DNA from: Poseidonocella sedimentorum
GTDB lineage: Bacteria; Pseudomonadota; Alphaproteobacteria; Rhodobacterales; Rhodobacteraceae
Direction of reading: 5' to 3'
NCBI RefSeq assembly: GCF_900116005.1
Contig: NZ_FOYI01000006.1
Location: 62,001 to 126,000, forward strand
Length of the DNA stretch: 64,000 nt
The position numbers and the translations under genes are program-made. Position 1 is the first letter of the stretch. Each line of letters starts with the position of its first letter. The notes under the pieces were generated by a model, which saw only the letters and a program-made list of their open reading frames with translations, ran no database searches and was not told the origin of the DNA. Positions 8,685-16,147 of this stretch are shown piece after piece.

Positions 8685-9812
8685 ATGTTTCAGCCCGCCA
8701 TCACCGGCAGCGGTGTCTTCACGCCGGACGCGGTCATCACCAACGAAGAGCTGGTCACGGCCTACAACGCCTATGCCGAACGGCAGAACGCCGCGAATGC
8801 CGGCGCCATCGCCCGCAACGAGGTCGCGGCGATGCCGCTCTCAAGCGCGGAGTTCATCGTCGGCGCAAGCGGCATCGAGCGGCGGTTTGTACTCGACAAG
8901 ACCGGCGTGCTCGATCCCGAGATCATGCATCCCGTCCTGCCTGAGCGCACCGATGACGAGCCATCCGTCATGGCGGAGATGGCGATCAAGGCCTGCAATC
9001 TGGCGCTCGCGGCGGCGGGGCGTGAGGCGGCGGAGGTCGATCTGGTGATCTGCGCGGCTTCCAACCACGAGCGCGCCTACCCGGCCATCGCGGTGGAGAT
9101 TCAGGACCTCATCGGCGCGGGCGGCTTTGCCTTCGACATGAACGTGGCGTGCTCCTCGGCGACCTTCGGCATTCAGGCCGCCGCCGACATGATCCGCACC
9201 GGAAGCGCCCGCCGCGCCATCGTGGTGAACCCCGAGATCTGTTCGGCCCATGTGGAATGGCGCGACCGCGATTGCCACTTCATCTTCGGCGACGTGTGTA
9301 CAGCGGTGGTGATCGAGCGCGAGGAGGAGGCGAAAGGCCCCCATTTCCGCATCCGCTCCACCCGCTGCGCGACGCAGTTCTCCAACAACATCCGCAACAA
9401 CAACGGCTTCCTGCGCCGCACCCGCACCACCGGCCAGGACCTGCCCGACCAGCGCGACATGCAGTTCATGCAAAACGGCCGCAAGGTCTTCAAGGAAGTG
9501 CTCCCGCTCGTCTCGGCCCATATCCTCAGCCACCTCGAGGACGAACACCTCTCAGCAGACAACATCCACCGCCTCTGGCTGCATCAGGCCAATAAATCGA
9601 TGAACGACTTCATCGGCAAAAAGGTCCTCGGCCGCACCCCCGAAGCGGGCGAACAACCCAACATCCTGCAGGACTACGCCAACACCTCCTCCGCAGGCTC
9701 AATCATCGCCTTCTCACAATACTCCCAAGACTTCGCCCCCGGCGACCTCGGCGTGATCTGCTCCTTCGGGGCAGGGTATTCGGTGGGGTCTGTGTTGGTG
9801 GAACGGGTTTAG
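8685..9812 (+). CDS. Beta-ketoacyl-ACP synthase III-like enzyme (long FabH homologue)
   Basis: 375-aa thiolase-fold condensing enzyme. The FabH triad is visible: Cys (about residue 156) in 'FDMNVACSSATFGIQAAADM', His in 'RLWLHQANKSMNDFI' and Asn in 'QDYANTSSAGSIIAFSQY'. It is about 60 residues longer than E. coli FabH; the extra sequence is mainly in the N-terminal 'AYNAYAERQNAANAGAIARN' region and the 'SNNIRNNNGFLRRTRTTGQD' loop. The start ATG at 8685 (MFQPAITGSG) has an upstream CGGAG; the frame is open further upstream without resembling the family. It likely primes fatty-acid or related synthesis; whether it is the main FabH or an alternative initiator is unknown. It is the last gene before the AT-rich island. 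Confidence 0.88.
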   Translation: MFQPAITGSGVFTPDAVITNEELVTAYNAYAERQNAANAGAIARNEVAAMPLSSAEFIVGASGIERRFVLDKTGVLDPEIMHPVLPERTDDEPSVMAEMAIKACNLALAAAGREAAEVDLVICAASNHERAYPAIAVEIQDLIGAGGFAFDMNVACSSATFGIQAAADMIRTGSARRAIVVNPEICSAHVEWRDRDCHFIFGDVCTAVVIEREEEAKGPHFRIRSTRCATQFSNNIRNNNGFLRRTRTTGQDLPDQRDMQFMQNGRKVFKEVLPLVSAHILSHLEDEHLSADNIHRLWLHQANKSMNDFIGKKVLGRTPEAGEQPNILQDYANTSSAGSIIAFSQYSQDFAPGDLGVICSFGAGYSVGSVLVERV

Positions 9813-10059
9813 GCGGCAGGCCGGAGTTCGAACAGATCATGGGCTCGTGGCCAAGGGTCTACCCGCGCCGCGTCATTGTAAGGCTGATTGGCGGACGAAA
9901 AGTGAATTCGCTGCAGTTGTGCCAAGGTCGGCTTTCCAGGCGAAAGACGAAAGGTGTTGTGTTTGGGCAAAGGACGGCCGACACTCGCTTCGGATGAAGG
10001 TTGAAAATTGCATTCATTTGTGCATTCTTGCACCATCTTCTTGAAGTAATGGTTTTTCA
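9813..10059. other. Left flank of the AT-rich island, no confident gene
   Basis: A 247-bp stretch in which base composition shifts from GC-rich to AT-richer. A 65-codon plus-strand frame (9847-10044) with words such as 'FAAVVPRSAFQAKDERCC' resembles, from memory, short intergenic debris common in Roseobacter-group genomes, and I do not treat it as a gene. No clear promoter was identified for the downstream channel gene. Confidence 0.4.
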
Positions 10060-12087
10060 ATGCTTCTCATTCTTTGCTTTTTAGCCGTAGTCACTGCATT
10101 GACTTCAGTTATGCTATTCCATCCTCCTTCTTCTGCTTGGCTTCAAGCGCGAGATGACGCCATCCGATCAAAACCAGTACCCGAGTATTTTCGCGACAGT
10201 TGGTTGCTTCGGCAGCTCTACCCGTCAACAAGAAAAAGTAAAATGCCTCCAGCGGACAAGGTGCTGATCTGCGTCATCCTGTTTGGTGTCGTACTAGTGA
10301 TCTACGAGATCGGCACAATTCTATCAATCCTTCCCGAAGACGAATCAATGATCGCCTATGCGACATGTTTTCTAGTGTTGATTTTCGTTTTCGAGTTCGT
10401 TTTGCGATTTTGGATGAAGGGCTTCGCATATATGCTGCCATGGGGTGGGATCGACCTTTTGGTAATCTTGGTTGACTTCGCCACTATCATCATTTTCTTT
10501 GATCTTTTTGCGAGCCTACCCTTTGGGAAAGTCCTCAGCGTTAACTCCCCGGAGGGTGCTGCTGTCTTGAGATTGCTACGCGTAGCTCGGCTGTTCCGAT
10601 CGCTGAAATTGGTGCGATATGCTTTTGAGAAGCAACGCCGCGTCCTATTCTGGCGAAGTGTATTGCCACACGTGAAAGCACTCTTGGGCTTGACTCTCAT
10701 AATCCTGACGATCGTTTTCTTGTTCGGTTGTGTGATCAGCATCGCAAGAAGCCAGAGCCCTATCGAAGGCTGGAAGGCAATAATTTCCCAGGTTTTCAAT
10801 AATCTAGGCGGCGGCAAGGGTAGCGAGCCTTTCGCATTAGCGGCCGCCGTTCTTATTATTGCTGCGATCGCCAATATGATTGCTATCTTTTATGCGCCCA
10901 TTATGGAGAGGATCAGGATTGAACAGAGGAGCATCGAAAACCTTGATCTACTTGAAGGTCACGTAATCGTTTGCTTGAACGATGCAGACAAGTACGAAGG
11001 TTTCCTAGAGGAGCTCTTTTATGTTTTCAATCGGTCGGCAGACAGACAGGTTTTTATGCTTGAGGACGGCGCAGAAGATATCGATTTGTCAGGTTGGCAA
11101 AACATATCCAAGATTCGAGGAGACAAACAGGACCCAGGAACGTGGAGGCGGTGTGCGGCCAGTTCTGCGGATGCCCTTGTCCTTCTCGGAACCCACGATC
11201 TTCTTAAGGAATCGGACTTCCACAACTTCATGTGTCCCGGAGGACGGCGTACGGGCGGTCGAGCGGTTATTTTCAACATAGTAAACGAGGGAGAAGGTTA
11301 CCTCCGCAAGCAACTGGGACCACACGCGGATATAATTCAAATTCAACTCGACAGTCTTATTCAGGTGATCGAGCGGAACGCATGGCGAAGAAATTCGTTG
11401 CAATTTGCGTACTTACACAAGCTGACTGATGAGTTTGAGGATGTGGTTGAGTTTCCCGACTTGAGCGCTTTCTCGGGACAAGAAGAAGCGGCCGAGATTT
11501 TTCGTGGTTTACTTCAGGAGGCGCTTGGTATCGAAGTGGTTCGTCGAGGCAACAATCTGCTCTTGGACCTTACTTCGGCGAGCGATGCGTCAGACGATGT
11601 GCCAGAAGAATTACTCGAATTTCGTAGGCTCGAAACGGTCATTTCAGCGATTAACCAGCACCCAAATCTGGCGTCAGAGTCATGCGTTTTTGCTTACGTA
11701 GCGGCGTTCGAGCTTATCGATCGAAATGCAGACCTTTCCAACAACCCAGACGCACACCTTTCTGTGTTCGCAATAGAGTTCGCCGCGGCACTATCATTGT
11801 TTCATGAATTGATTTCGCCTGGGGTTCTGAAAGGTTGGTTCTCGAACTGGGACGACGTTGCCAATGTTAATGAAGGTTCAAACATCACCTTCACAGCGCT
11901 GCAAAAGCGGCAACGATTGATGTCGCCTGAAGGCTTGGCCAAGCGGCTAGCGCTCTCAGACGAGCAAACGGTAGTTGGACTTTTGGATGCTGAAGGTAAA
12001 CTGACGGTCACCACTCGGAGCTCGAACCGGTTCGGCAAAAACAAGAGCGACTACGCGATAGTTCTATCAGCGCCTCCACAGGGATGA
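10060..12087 (+). CDS. Voltage-gated-channel-like membrane protein with RCK-like cytoplasmic domain, atypical pore
   Basis: 675 aa. After a hydrophobic N-terminal segment (1-20) come six membrane helices laid out like a voltage-gated cation channel: S1 about 66-90, S2 95-120 with conserved acidic/basic residues ('FVFEFVLRFWMKG'), S3 128-152 with the 'WGGIDLLVILVDF' pattern, S4 167-190 with basic residues every third position ('LRLLRVARLFRSLKLVRY'), S5 200-228, a pore-loop region 232-256 and S6 257-284. The pore loop reads 'QVFNNLGGGKGSEP', with no TVGYG/TxGxG K+ filter. Next, 'LLEGHVIVCLNDADKYEGFL' and 'KIRGDKQDPGTWRRCAASSA' fit an RCK/TrkA-N fold (300-380) without an intact GxGxxG. The C-terminal ~290 residues are unrecognised. 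Codon usage is much more A/T-rich than in neighbours, and no partner gene is adjacent, suggesting horizontal acquisition. Ion, gating ligand and role are unknown. Confidence 0.8.
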   Translation: MLLILCFLAVVTALTSVMLFHPPSSAWLQARDDAIRSKPVPEYFRDSWLLRQLYPSTRKSKMPPADKVLICVILFGVVLVIYEIGTILSILPEDESMIAYATCFLVLIFVFEFVLRFWMKGFAYMLPWGGIDLLVILVDFATIIIFFDLFASLPFGKVLSVNSPEGAAVLRLLRVARLFRSLKLVRYAFEKQRRVLFWRSVLPHVKALLGLTLIILTIVFLFGCVISIARSQSPIEGWKAIISQVFNNLGGGKGSEPFALAAAVLIIAAIANMIAIFYAPIMERIRIEQRSIENLDLLEGHVIVCLNDADKYEGFLEELFYVFNRSADRQVFMLEDGAEDIDLSGWQNISKIRGDKQDPGTWRRCAASSADALVLLGTHDLLKESDFHNFMCPGGRRTGGRAVIFNIVNEGEGYLRKQLGPHADIIQIQLDSLIQVIERNAWRRNSLQFAYLHKLTDEFEDVVEFPDLSAFSGQEEAAEIFRGLLQEALGIEVVRRGNNLLLDLTSASDASDDVPEELLEFRRLETVISAINQHPNLASESCVFAYVAAFELIDRNADLSNNPDAHLSVFAIEFAAALSLFHELISPGVLKGWFSNWDDVANVNEGSNITFTALQKRQRLMSPEGLAKRLALSDEQTVVGLLDAEGKLTVTTRSSNRFGKNKSDYAIVLSAPPQG

Positions 12088-12091
12088 GCAA

Positions 12092-12243
12092 TCAGGCACG
12101 AAAACACTCTTCTGAGGAAGTTTGACTTTCTGTTGATAGCAGATCGACAAAGCGCGGTTCAGCACCAAGCAATATGGTCTCAAAACGGTCATTAGACAAC
12201 ATTTGCCAATGCTTCAAACGATTATTCAAAATTGTTGCCAACC
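12092..12243 (-). pseudogene. Possible C-terminal gene remnant at the island edge
   Basis: On the minus strand an open frame of about 50 codons ends at a TGA (12094-12092) and reads as plausible protein (for example 'LATILNNRLKHWQMLSND' and 'FETILLGAEPRFVDLLSTES'). It has no start of its own and merges upstream into the downstream flank of tdk, where composition returns to GC-rich. It could be the tail of a gene truncated when the island formed, or chance in AT-richer DNA. Confidence 0.25.
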
Positions 12244-12267
12244 TAACCGTCCCAACCGCTCCAGCCC

Positions 12268-12846
12268 CTAATCCCCGACCGCCTCCCGCCAGTGGCGTCG
12301 GCAGAGGCTGACGTAGGTCTCATTACCGCCGATCTGGACCTGGCCGCCTTCGGTGAGGACGGTGCCGTCCGGACCCATGCGGACGACCATGGTGGCCTTG
12401 CGGCCGCAGTGGCAGATCGTGCGGACTTCGCGCATTTCGTCGGCGAGGGCCAGCAGGGTGGCCGAGCCGGGGAAGAGTTTGCCGCGGAAATCGACGCGCA
12501 GCCCGTAGCACATGACCGGCACGCCGAGGTCGTCGACCGCGCGGGCGAGTTGCCAGACCTGTGGCTCGGTCAGGAATTGCGCTTCATCGATGAAAACACA
12601 GGCGACGGGTCCTGCGGCAAGCTGGCTTTCGATTCGGGCGAAGAGGTCGTCTTCCGGGGTGAAGGTGTCGGCCTCGGCGCCGATGCCGATGCGCGAGGCG
12701 ATCTGGCCTGCGCCCGCGCGGTTGTCGAGGTCCGCCGTGAGCAGATAGGTCTCCATCCCGCGTTCGCGGTAGTTGTGCGAGGCTTGCAGGAGCACCGTCG
12801 ATTTGCCGGCGTTCATGGTCGAGTAGTGAAAATAGAGCTTGGCCAT
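12268..12846 (-). CDS. tdk: Thymidine kinase
   Basis: 192-aa type II thymidine kinase (EC 2.7.1.21), phosphorylating thymidine with ATP in the salvage pathway. The P-loop is 'HYSTMNAGKSTVLLQ' near the N-terminus, the Walker-B/lasso region is 'VFIDEAQFLTEPQVWQL', and structural zinc-ligand Cys residues appear in 'RTICHCGRKATMVVR' and the C-terminal 'LCRRHW'. 'CYGLRVDFRGKLFPGS' is a strong family signature. Length is normal. The stop lies next to the AT-rich island and the start is 44 bp from the end of the histidine kinase gene. Confidence 0.96.
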   Translation of the reverse strand: MAKLYFHYSTMNAGKSTVLLQASHNYRERGMETYLLTADLDNRAGAGQIASRIGIGAEADTFTPEDDLFARIESQLAAGPVACVFIDEAQFLTEPQVWQLARAVDDLGVPVMCYGLRVDFRGKLFPGSATLLALADEMREVRTICHCGRKATMVVRMGPDGTVLTEGGQVQIGGNETYVSLCRRHWREAVGD

Positions 12847-12890
12847 GGGCTTTCATCGCCCCGCTCCGCGCCGGATGCAAGGCCGCGCGA

Positions 12891-14261
12891 TCATCGGGGG
12901 GCGGTGGGGAGGCGCAGCGTGGCCTGCAAGCCGCCACCGGGGCGGTTGGCCAACTCCAGACGGCCGCCGTGGCTCTCGGCGACCATGCGCGCGATCGCGA
13001 GGCCGAGGCCCGCGCCTCCGGTGTCGAGATTGCGGCTTTCCTCGCCGCGCACGAAGGGCTCGACCATCCCGGCCATCCGGTCCTCCGGGATGCCCGGGCC
13101 GCGATCCTCGACCGACAGGAGCGCCTCGTCGCCGTCCAGTTCAAGAACGAGCCGGGCCTCCGAGGCATAGCGCGCGGCGTTGTCCAGCAGGTTGCCGATG
13201 GCGCGGCGCAGGGCGACGGGGCGGCCCCGGAGCCGGGCCTCGGCGCGCAGATCGAGGGGGATGTCCCGCGCCGCGGCGATCTCCTGCAAGAACGCGCTTG
13301 CCGCGATCTCCTCGGGGGCCTCGCTCTCGACGGCGCCCCTGGCGTAGGCGACGAGCCCCTCGGCCATGATCGTCATGTCATCGAGCGTGCGGATCATCGC
13401 CTCGGCCTCGGGCGTGTCGATCAGCTCGGCGCGCAGGCGCAGGCTGGTGATCGGCGTGCGCAGGTCATGGCCCACGGCAGCGAGGAGGCGCATCCGTTCG
13501 GCGTCGAACCGGGCGATGCGGGCCTGCATGTCGTTGAAGGCCTCGGCCGCGGCGCGCATCTCCCGCGCGCCGGTTTCGGCCACGCGGATGCTGCGATCCC
13601 CCCGGCCGGCGGCGCGCGCGGCGCGGGCAAGCGCGGCCAGCGGCTGGGTCAGGTAGCGGATGAAGAGCAGCGCGACGGCGAGCACGGCGACGAGCGAGGC
13701 GCCGAGCAGCAGCAACACGACCTCCTGTTGCAGATCGCGCGCGGGCCGGGGCGGGGCCGCGGAGAGGATGTTGAGCCAGCGGCTCTCCTGCCCGCGCGTT
13801 GCGGTCAGCTCGATCGAGATGGCCACGGCGCGGCGCGGCAGGCGTTCATTCCCGCGCCAGCGCTGATCCTCGGCGTTGGGCCGTTCCATGATCCGCACCC
13901 GGATCCGGCGGCCGGGCAATTCGGCGGAGAGCTCTTCGACAATCGCGCGCGCGCGGGCATCGCCGGAAGGGCGGCGCACCAGAGCCGCGTCATCGATCGA
14001 GACCCGGGCGAGGCGGGTGGAGCTGTCGCGCGCCACCTCGCCGCGCAGCGACGGGTCCAGCGCCTCGATGACCGGCACCAGCGAGATGATCCGCTCGGTT
14101 TCCAGCCGGTCGAGCGTCTGGCGATCAAGCCGCGTGCGCTCGCTCTGCAGGGCCGCGAGCGCGATCAGGTTGGCGATCAGCAGCGCGCCGACCAGCAGCA
14201 GCGCGAACCGCGCCGCGAGCCCGTCGGGCAGCAGCCTGGAGGCCCAGCCCCGCGTGCTCAT
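12891..14261 (-). CDS. Sensor histidine kinase (EnvZ-like)
   Basis: 456-aa membrane histidine kinase paired with the adjacent OmpR-type regulator. Two membrane helices (about 20-42 and 180-205) bracket a periplasmic domain of ~135 residues. Then come HAMP ('RYLTQPLAALARAARAAGRG'), the phospho-acceptor His in 'LLAAVGHDLRTPITSLRLRA', the N box 'AIGNLLDNAARYA', G1 'VEDRGPGIPED' and G2 'GGAGLGLAIARMVAESHGG'. The layout matches EnvZ-class kinases. ATG at 14261 overlaps the regulator's TGA as ATGA, so the pair is translationally coupled. The stimulus is unknown; the divergent EF-hand gene is a candidate target. Confidence 0.93.
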   Translation of the reverse strand: MSTRGWASRLLPDGLAARFALLLVGALLIANLIALAALQSERTRLDRQTLDRLETERIISLVPVIEALDPSLRGEVARDSSTRLARVSIDDAALVRRPSGDARARAIVEELSAELPGRRIRVRIMERPNAEDQRWRGNERLPRRAVAISIELTATRGQESRWLNILSAAPPRPARDLQQEVVLLLLGASLVAVLAVALLFIRYLTQPLAALARAARAAGRGDRSIRVAETGAREMRAAAEAFNDMQARIARFDAERMRLLAAVGHDLRTPITSLRLRAELIDTPEAEAMIRTLDDMTIMAEGLVAYARGAVESEAPEEIAASAFLQEIAAARDIPLDLRAEARLRGRPVALRRAIGNLLDNAARYASEARLVLELDGDEALLSVEDRGPGIPEDRMAGMVEPFVRGEESRNLDTGGAGLGLAIARMVAESHGGRLELANRPGGGLQATLRLPTAPR

Positions 14262-14980
14262 GCGCCGGTCTCGGAGACATCCGCCGCCAGCAGGTAGCCG
14301 CCGCCCCATTCTGTCACCAGCAGCTCCGGGCTGCGCGGGTCGGCCTCGATCTTGCGGCGCAGGCGGCTGATGGTGTTGTCGATCGCGCGGTCATAGGGTT
14401 TGGCGTCCCGCCCCTGGGTGAGGTCGAGCAGGCGCGCGCGGCTGAGCACGGTGCGCGGGTTGTCGAGAAAGACGGTGAGCAGGCGGCTCTCGCCGGTGGT
14501 GAGCGGGGTCTCGCGGCCCGCTGCGTCGAGCAGCTTGTGCGCGCCCGGGTCATGCTGCCATCCGGCAAAGGCGCGTATGCGGCCCGGCACCTCGGTCTCG
14601 GGTTGGGGCGCCCGGCGCAGCACGGCGCGCACCCGCGCAAGCAGCTCACGCGGGTTGAACGGCTTGACCACATAGTCATCCGCCCCCAGCTCCAGCCCGA
14701 CGATGCGGTCCGTCTCATCGGCCATCGCCGTCAGCAGGATCACCGGCGGCCCACCCCGCGCCACCAACCAGCGGCAAAGGCTCAGCCCGTCTTCGCCCGG
14801 CATCATCACATCGAGGATCACGAGCGCGATCGCCGCCTCCTCCAGCGCCACGCGCGCCTCGGCGGCATTGGCCGCCAGCCGGGTGCGCAGCCCCTGTTTG
14901 GTCAGGTACTGGCCCAACGGCTCGCGGATGTCGCGCGCATCGTCAACGATGAGGATCTGGGGGCTCGGGGTCTCGGTCAT
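14258..14980 (-). CDS. OmpR-family response regulator
   Basis: 240-aa DNA-binding response regulator. The receiver domain (1-120) has the acidic pocket 'LIVDDARDIREPL', the phospho-acceptor Asp in 'LVILDVMMPGEDGLSLCRWL' and the conserved Lys in 'GADDYVVKPFNPRELLARV'. The C-terminal winged helix (about 140-235) carries 'GESRLLTVFLDNPRTVLSRA' and 'DRAIDNTISRLRRKIEAD', typical of OmpR/PhoB transcription factors. It is the first gene of the two-gene operon with the kinase and lies divergent from the EF-hand gene, with TTGTC repeats and a GGTGA-N3-TCACC dyad in the intergenic region. Confidence 0.94.
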   Translation of the reverse strand: MTETPSPQILIVDDARDIREPLGQYLTKQGLRTRLAANAAEARVALEEAAIALVILDVMMPGEDGLSLCRWLVARGGPPVILLTAMADETDRIVGLELGADDYVVKPFNPRELLARVRAVLRRAPQPETEVPGRIRAFAGWQHDPGAHKLLDAAGRETPLTTGESRLLTVFLDNPRTVLSRARLLDLTQGRDAKPYDRAIDNTISRLRRKIEADPRSPELLVTEWGGGYLLAADVSETGA

Positions 14981-15070
14981 GGGCGCTGCGGGCTCTGATG
15001 CGGTCTCTGGCGCTCAACCTAAGGCCGCCCGCCCCGCCGGCGCCAGCCCCGTTCTGACCGGGAAACGCGA

Positions 15071-15178
15071 GAAGTTTGTCGCAAACCTTGTCAGCCGCCC
15101 GGTCTGAGACGCGGCGCGACAAAACCCCGCTGGCGGTGACACACATCCGCGGGCCACAACGCCTAGGTGAGTGTCACC
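15071..15178. promoter_or_regulatory. Repeat elements between the two-component operon and the EF-hand gene
   Basis: TTGTC occurs at 15076-15080 and 15088-15092 (12 bp apart, about one helical turn), with an inverted copy GACAA at 15118-15122. Further right, GGTGACAC (15135-15142) is mirrored by GTGTCACC (15171-15178), and the latter is part of a tight dyad GGTGA-GTG-TCACC (15166-15178). OmpR-type regulators often bind such spaced repeats. Binding by the adjacent regulator is an inference. Confidence 0.35.
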
Positions 15179-15256
15179 GGGCAGCACTGCCCCGGCAACG
15201 ACGCCCCAGACGGGCACCACGCCTAAAAAAGGCACGCCAAGTAAAGGATTGTACTC

Positions 15257-15889
15257 ATGACCAAACGCACCCTCATTCCCGGCCTCTTCCTCATCGCGGC
15301 TGTCAGCGTCTCCGGCGCGGCCATCGCCACCGCACAGAGCGCCACCGACACGGCGCCGCAAACCACCGAAATGCCCGCCGACGGATCCAACGGCGGGCCC
15401 GAACGGCCCTTCAAGGCTCAAATGCTCAAAGACCATGACAGGACCCGCGATCATGACCGCGGCGAGCGCGGCGACCGTGGAGACCGGGGCGAGCGCGGCG
15501 AGCGCCGTGGCCCGGGTGGCTTCGGCAAGAAAGGCGCGCGCATGGGCGGGTTCGGCCCGATGGGCGTGAACGTCGCCGCGATCTTCGCCGAGATCGACGC
15601 CGACGGTGACAAATCCATCACCCAGGCCGACATCGATGCCTATCGCGCCGACAAGGTGGCCTCGGTCGATGCCTCCGGCGACGGGGCGCTCGACATCGAG
15701 GAATTCGACGATCTGTACCGCAGCTTCACCCGCGAGCGCATGGTCGACATCTTCCAGGTCTTCGATGCCGATGGCGACGGCAGCGTCTCTTCGGAAGAAC
15801 TCGACGCACGGCTCGGGAACGTGGTTGAGCGCATGGACCGCGACGACGACGGCGCCCTGACCCTGCAGGACCGCGCCAAACGCCGCTGA
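15257..15889 (+). CDS. Secreted EF-hand calcium-binding protein
   Basis: 210 aa with an N-terminal signal peptide (about 1-26, ending near 'AIATAQ'). A charged low-complexity linker (about 59-84, alternating D/E, R and G) leads to two pairs of EF-hands. Calcium loops start at D114 ('DADGDKSITQAD'), D138 ('DASGDGALDIEE'), D170 ('DADGDGSVSSEE') and D194 ('DRDDDGALTLQD'); all have the expected acidic ligands, though the last ends in D rather than E. It is expected in the periplasm, buffering or sensing Ca2+. It is divergent from an OmpR/EnvZ-type pair, and in other bacteria EF-hand proteins sit next to and under control of calcium-responsive two-component systems; here that is an inference. Confidence 0.88.
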   Translation: MTKRTLIPGLFLIAAVSVSGAAIATAQSATDTAPQTTEMPADGSNGGPERPFKAQMLKDHDRTRDHDRGERGDRGDRGERGERRGPGGFGKKGARMGGFGPMGVNVAAIFAEIDADGDKSITQADIDAYRADKVASVDASGDGALDIEEFDDLYRSFTRERMVDIFQVFDADGDGSVSSEELDARLGNVVERMDRDDDGALTLQDRAKRR

Positions 15890-15947
15890 CCCAGGCTCTC
15901 ATTCGGCGTGCCATTGTCCCTCGAAAGCGTGGCGCGCCGATCCTTGT

Positions 15948-15973
15948 CGGAGCGGGTATCCGGGCCCGCTCCG
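15948..15973 (+). terminator. Stem-loop after the EF-hand gene
   Basis: CGGAGCGGG (15948-15956) and CCCGCTCCG (15965-15973) form a perfect 9-bp stem with an 8-nt loop, 59 bp after the stop. The following GGCATTTATC is only weakly T-rich, so termination is likely but not textbook. Confidence 0.5.
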
Positions 15974-16147
15974 GCATTTATCGGTTCATGCGTGCGAAAC
16001 ACGCGATCTGAACAGAGGCCCCGCGCCGCGCCGCACCAGGGGGCAAATCCTCACCAATCTTAAACGATTTAGCCCTAGCACCATTTATCAGTAAGACTTT
16101 TCCTGGCCGCTTTTGCTGCTCGGCACCTGTTTTGAAGTAACAAGTAC

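Noticed and set aside
10060-12087. Channel-like gene as part of an anti-phage defence system
   Set aside because: Membrane pores are used as effectors in some defence systems, but no sensor, cyclase, nuclease or other partner gene is adjacent, so a defence role is not supported.
15460-15520. Tandem DNA repeat that might be a CRISPR-like array
   Set aside because: Repeats are short, imperfect, in frame and encode the charged linker of the EF-hand protein; no spacers.
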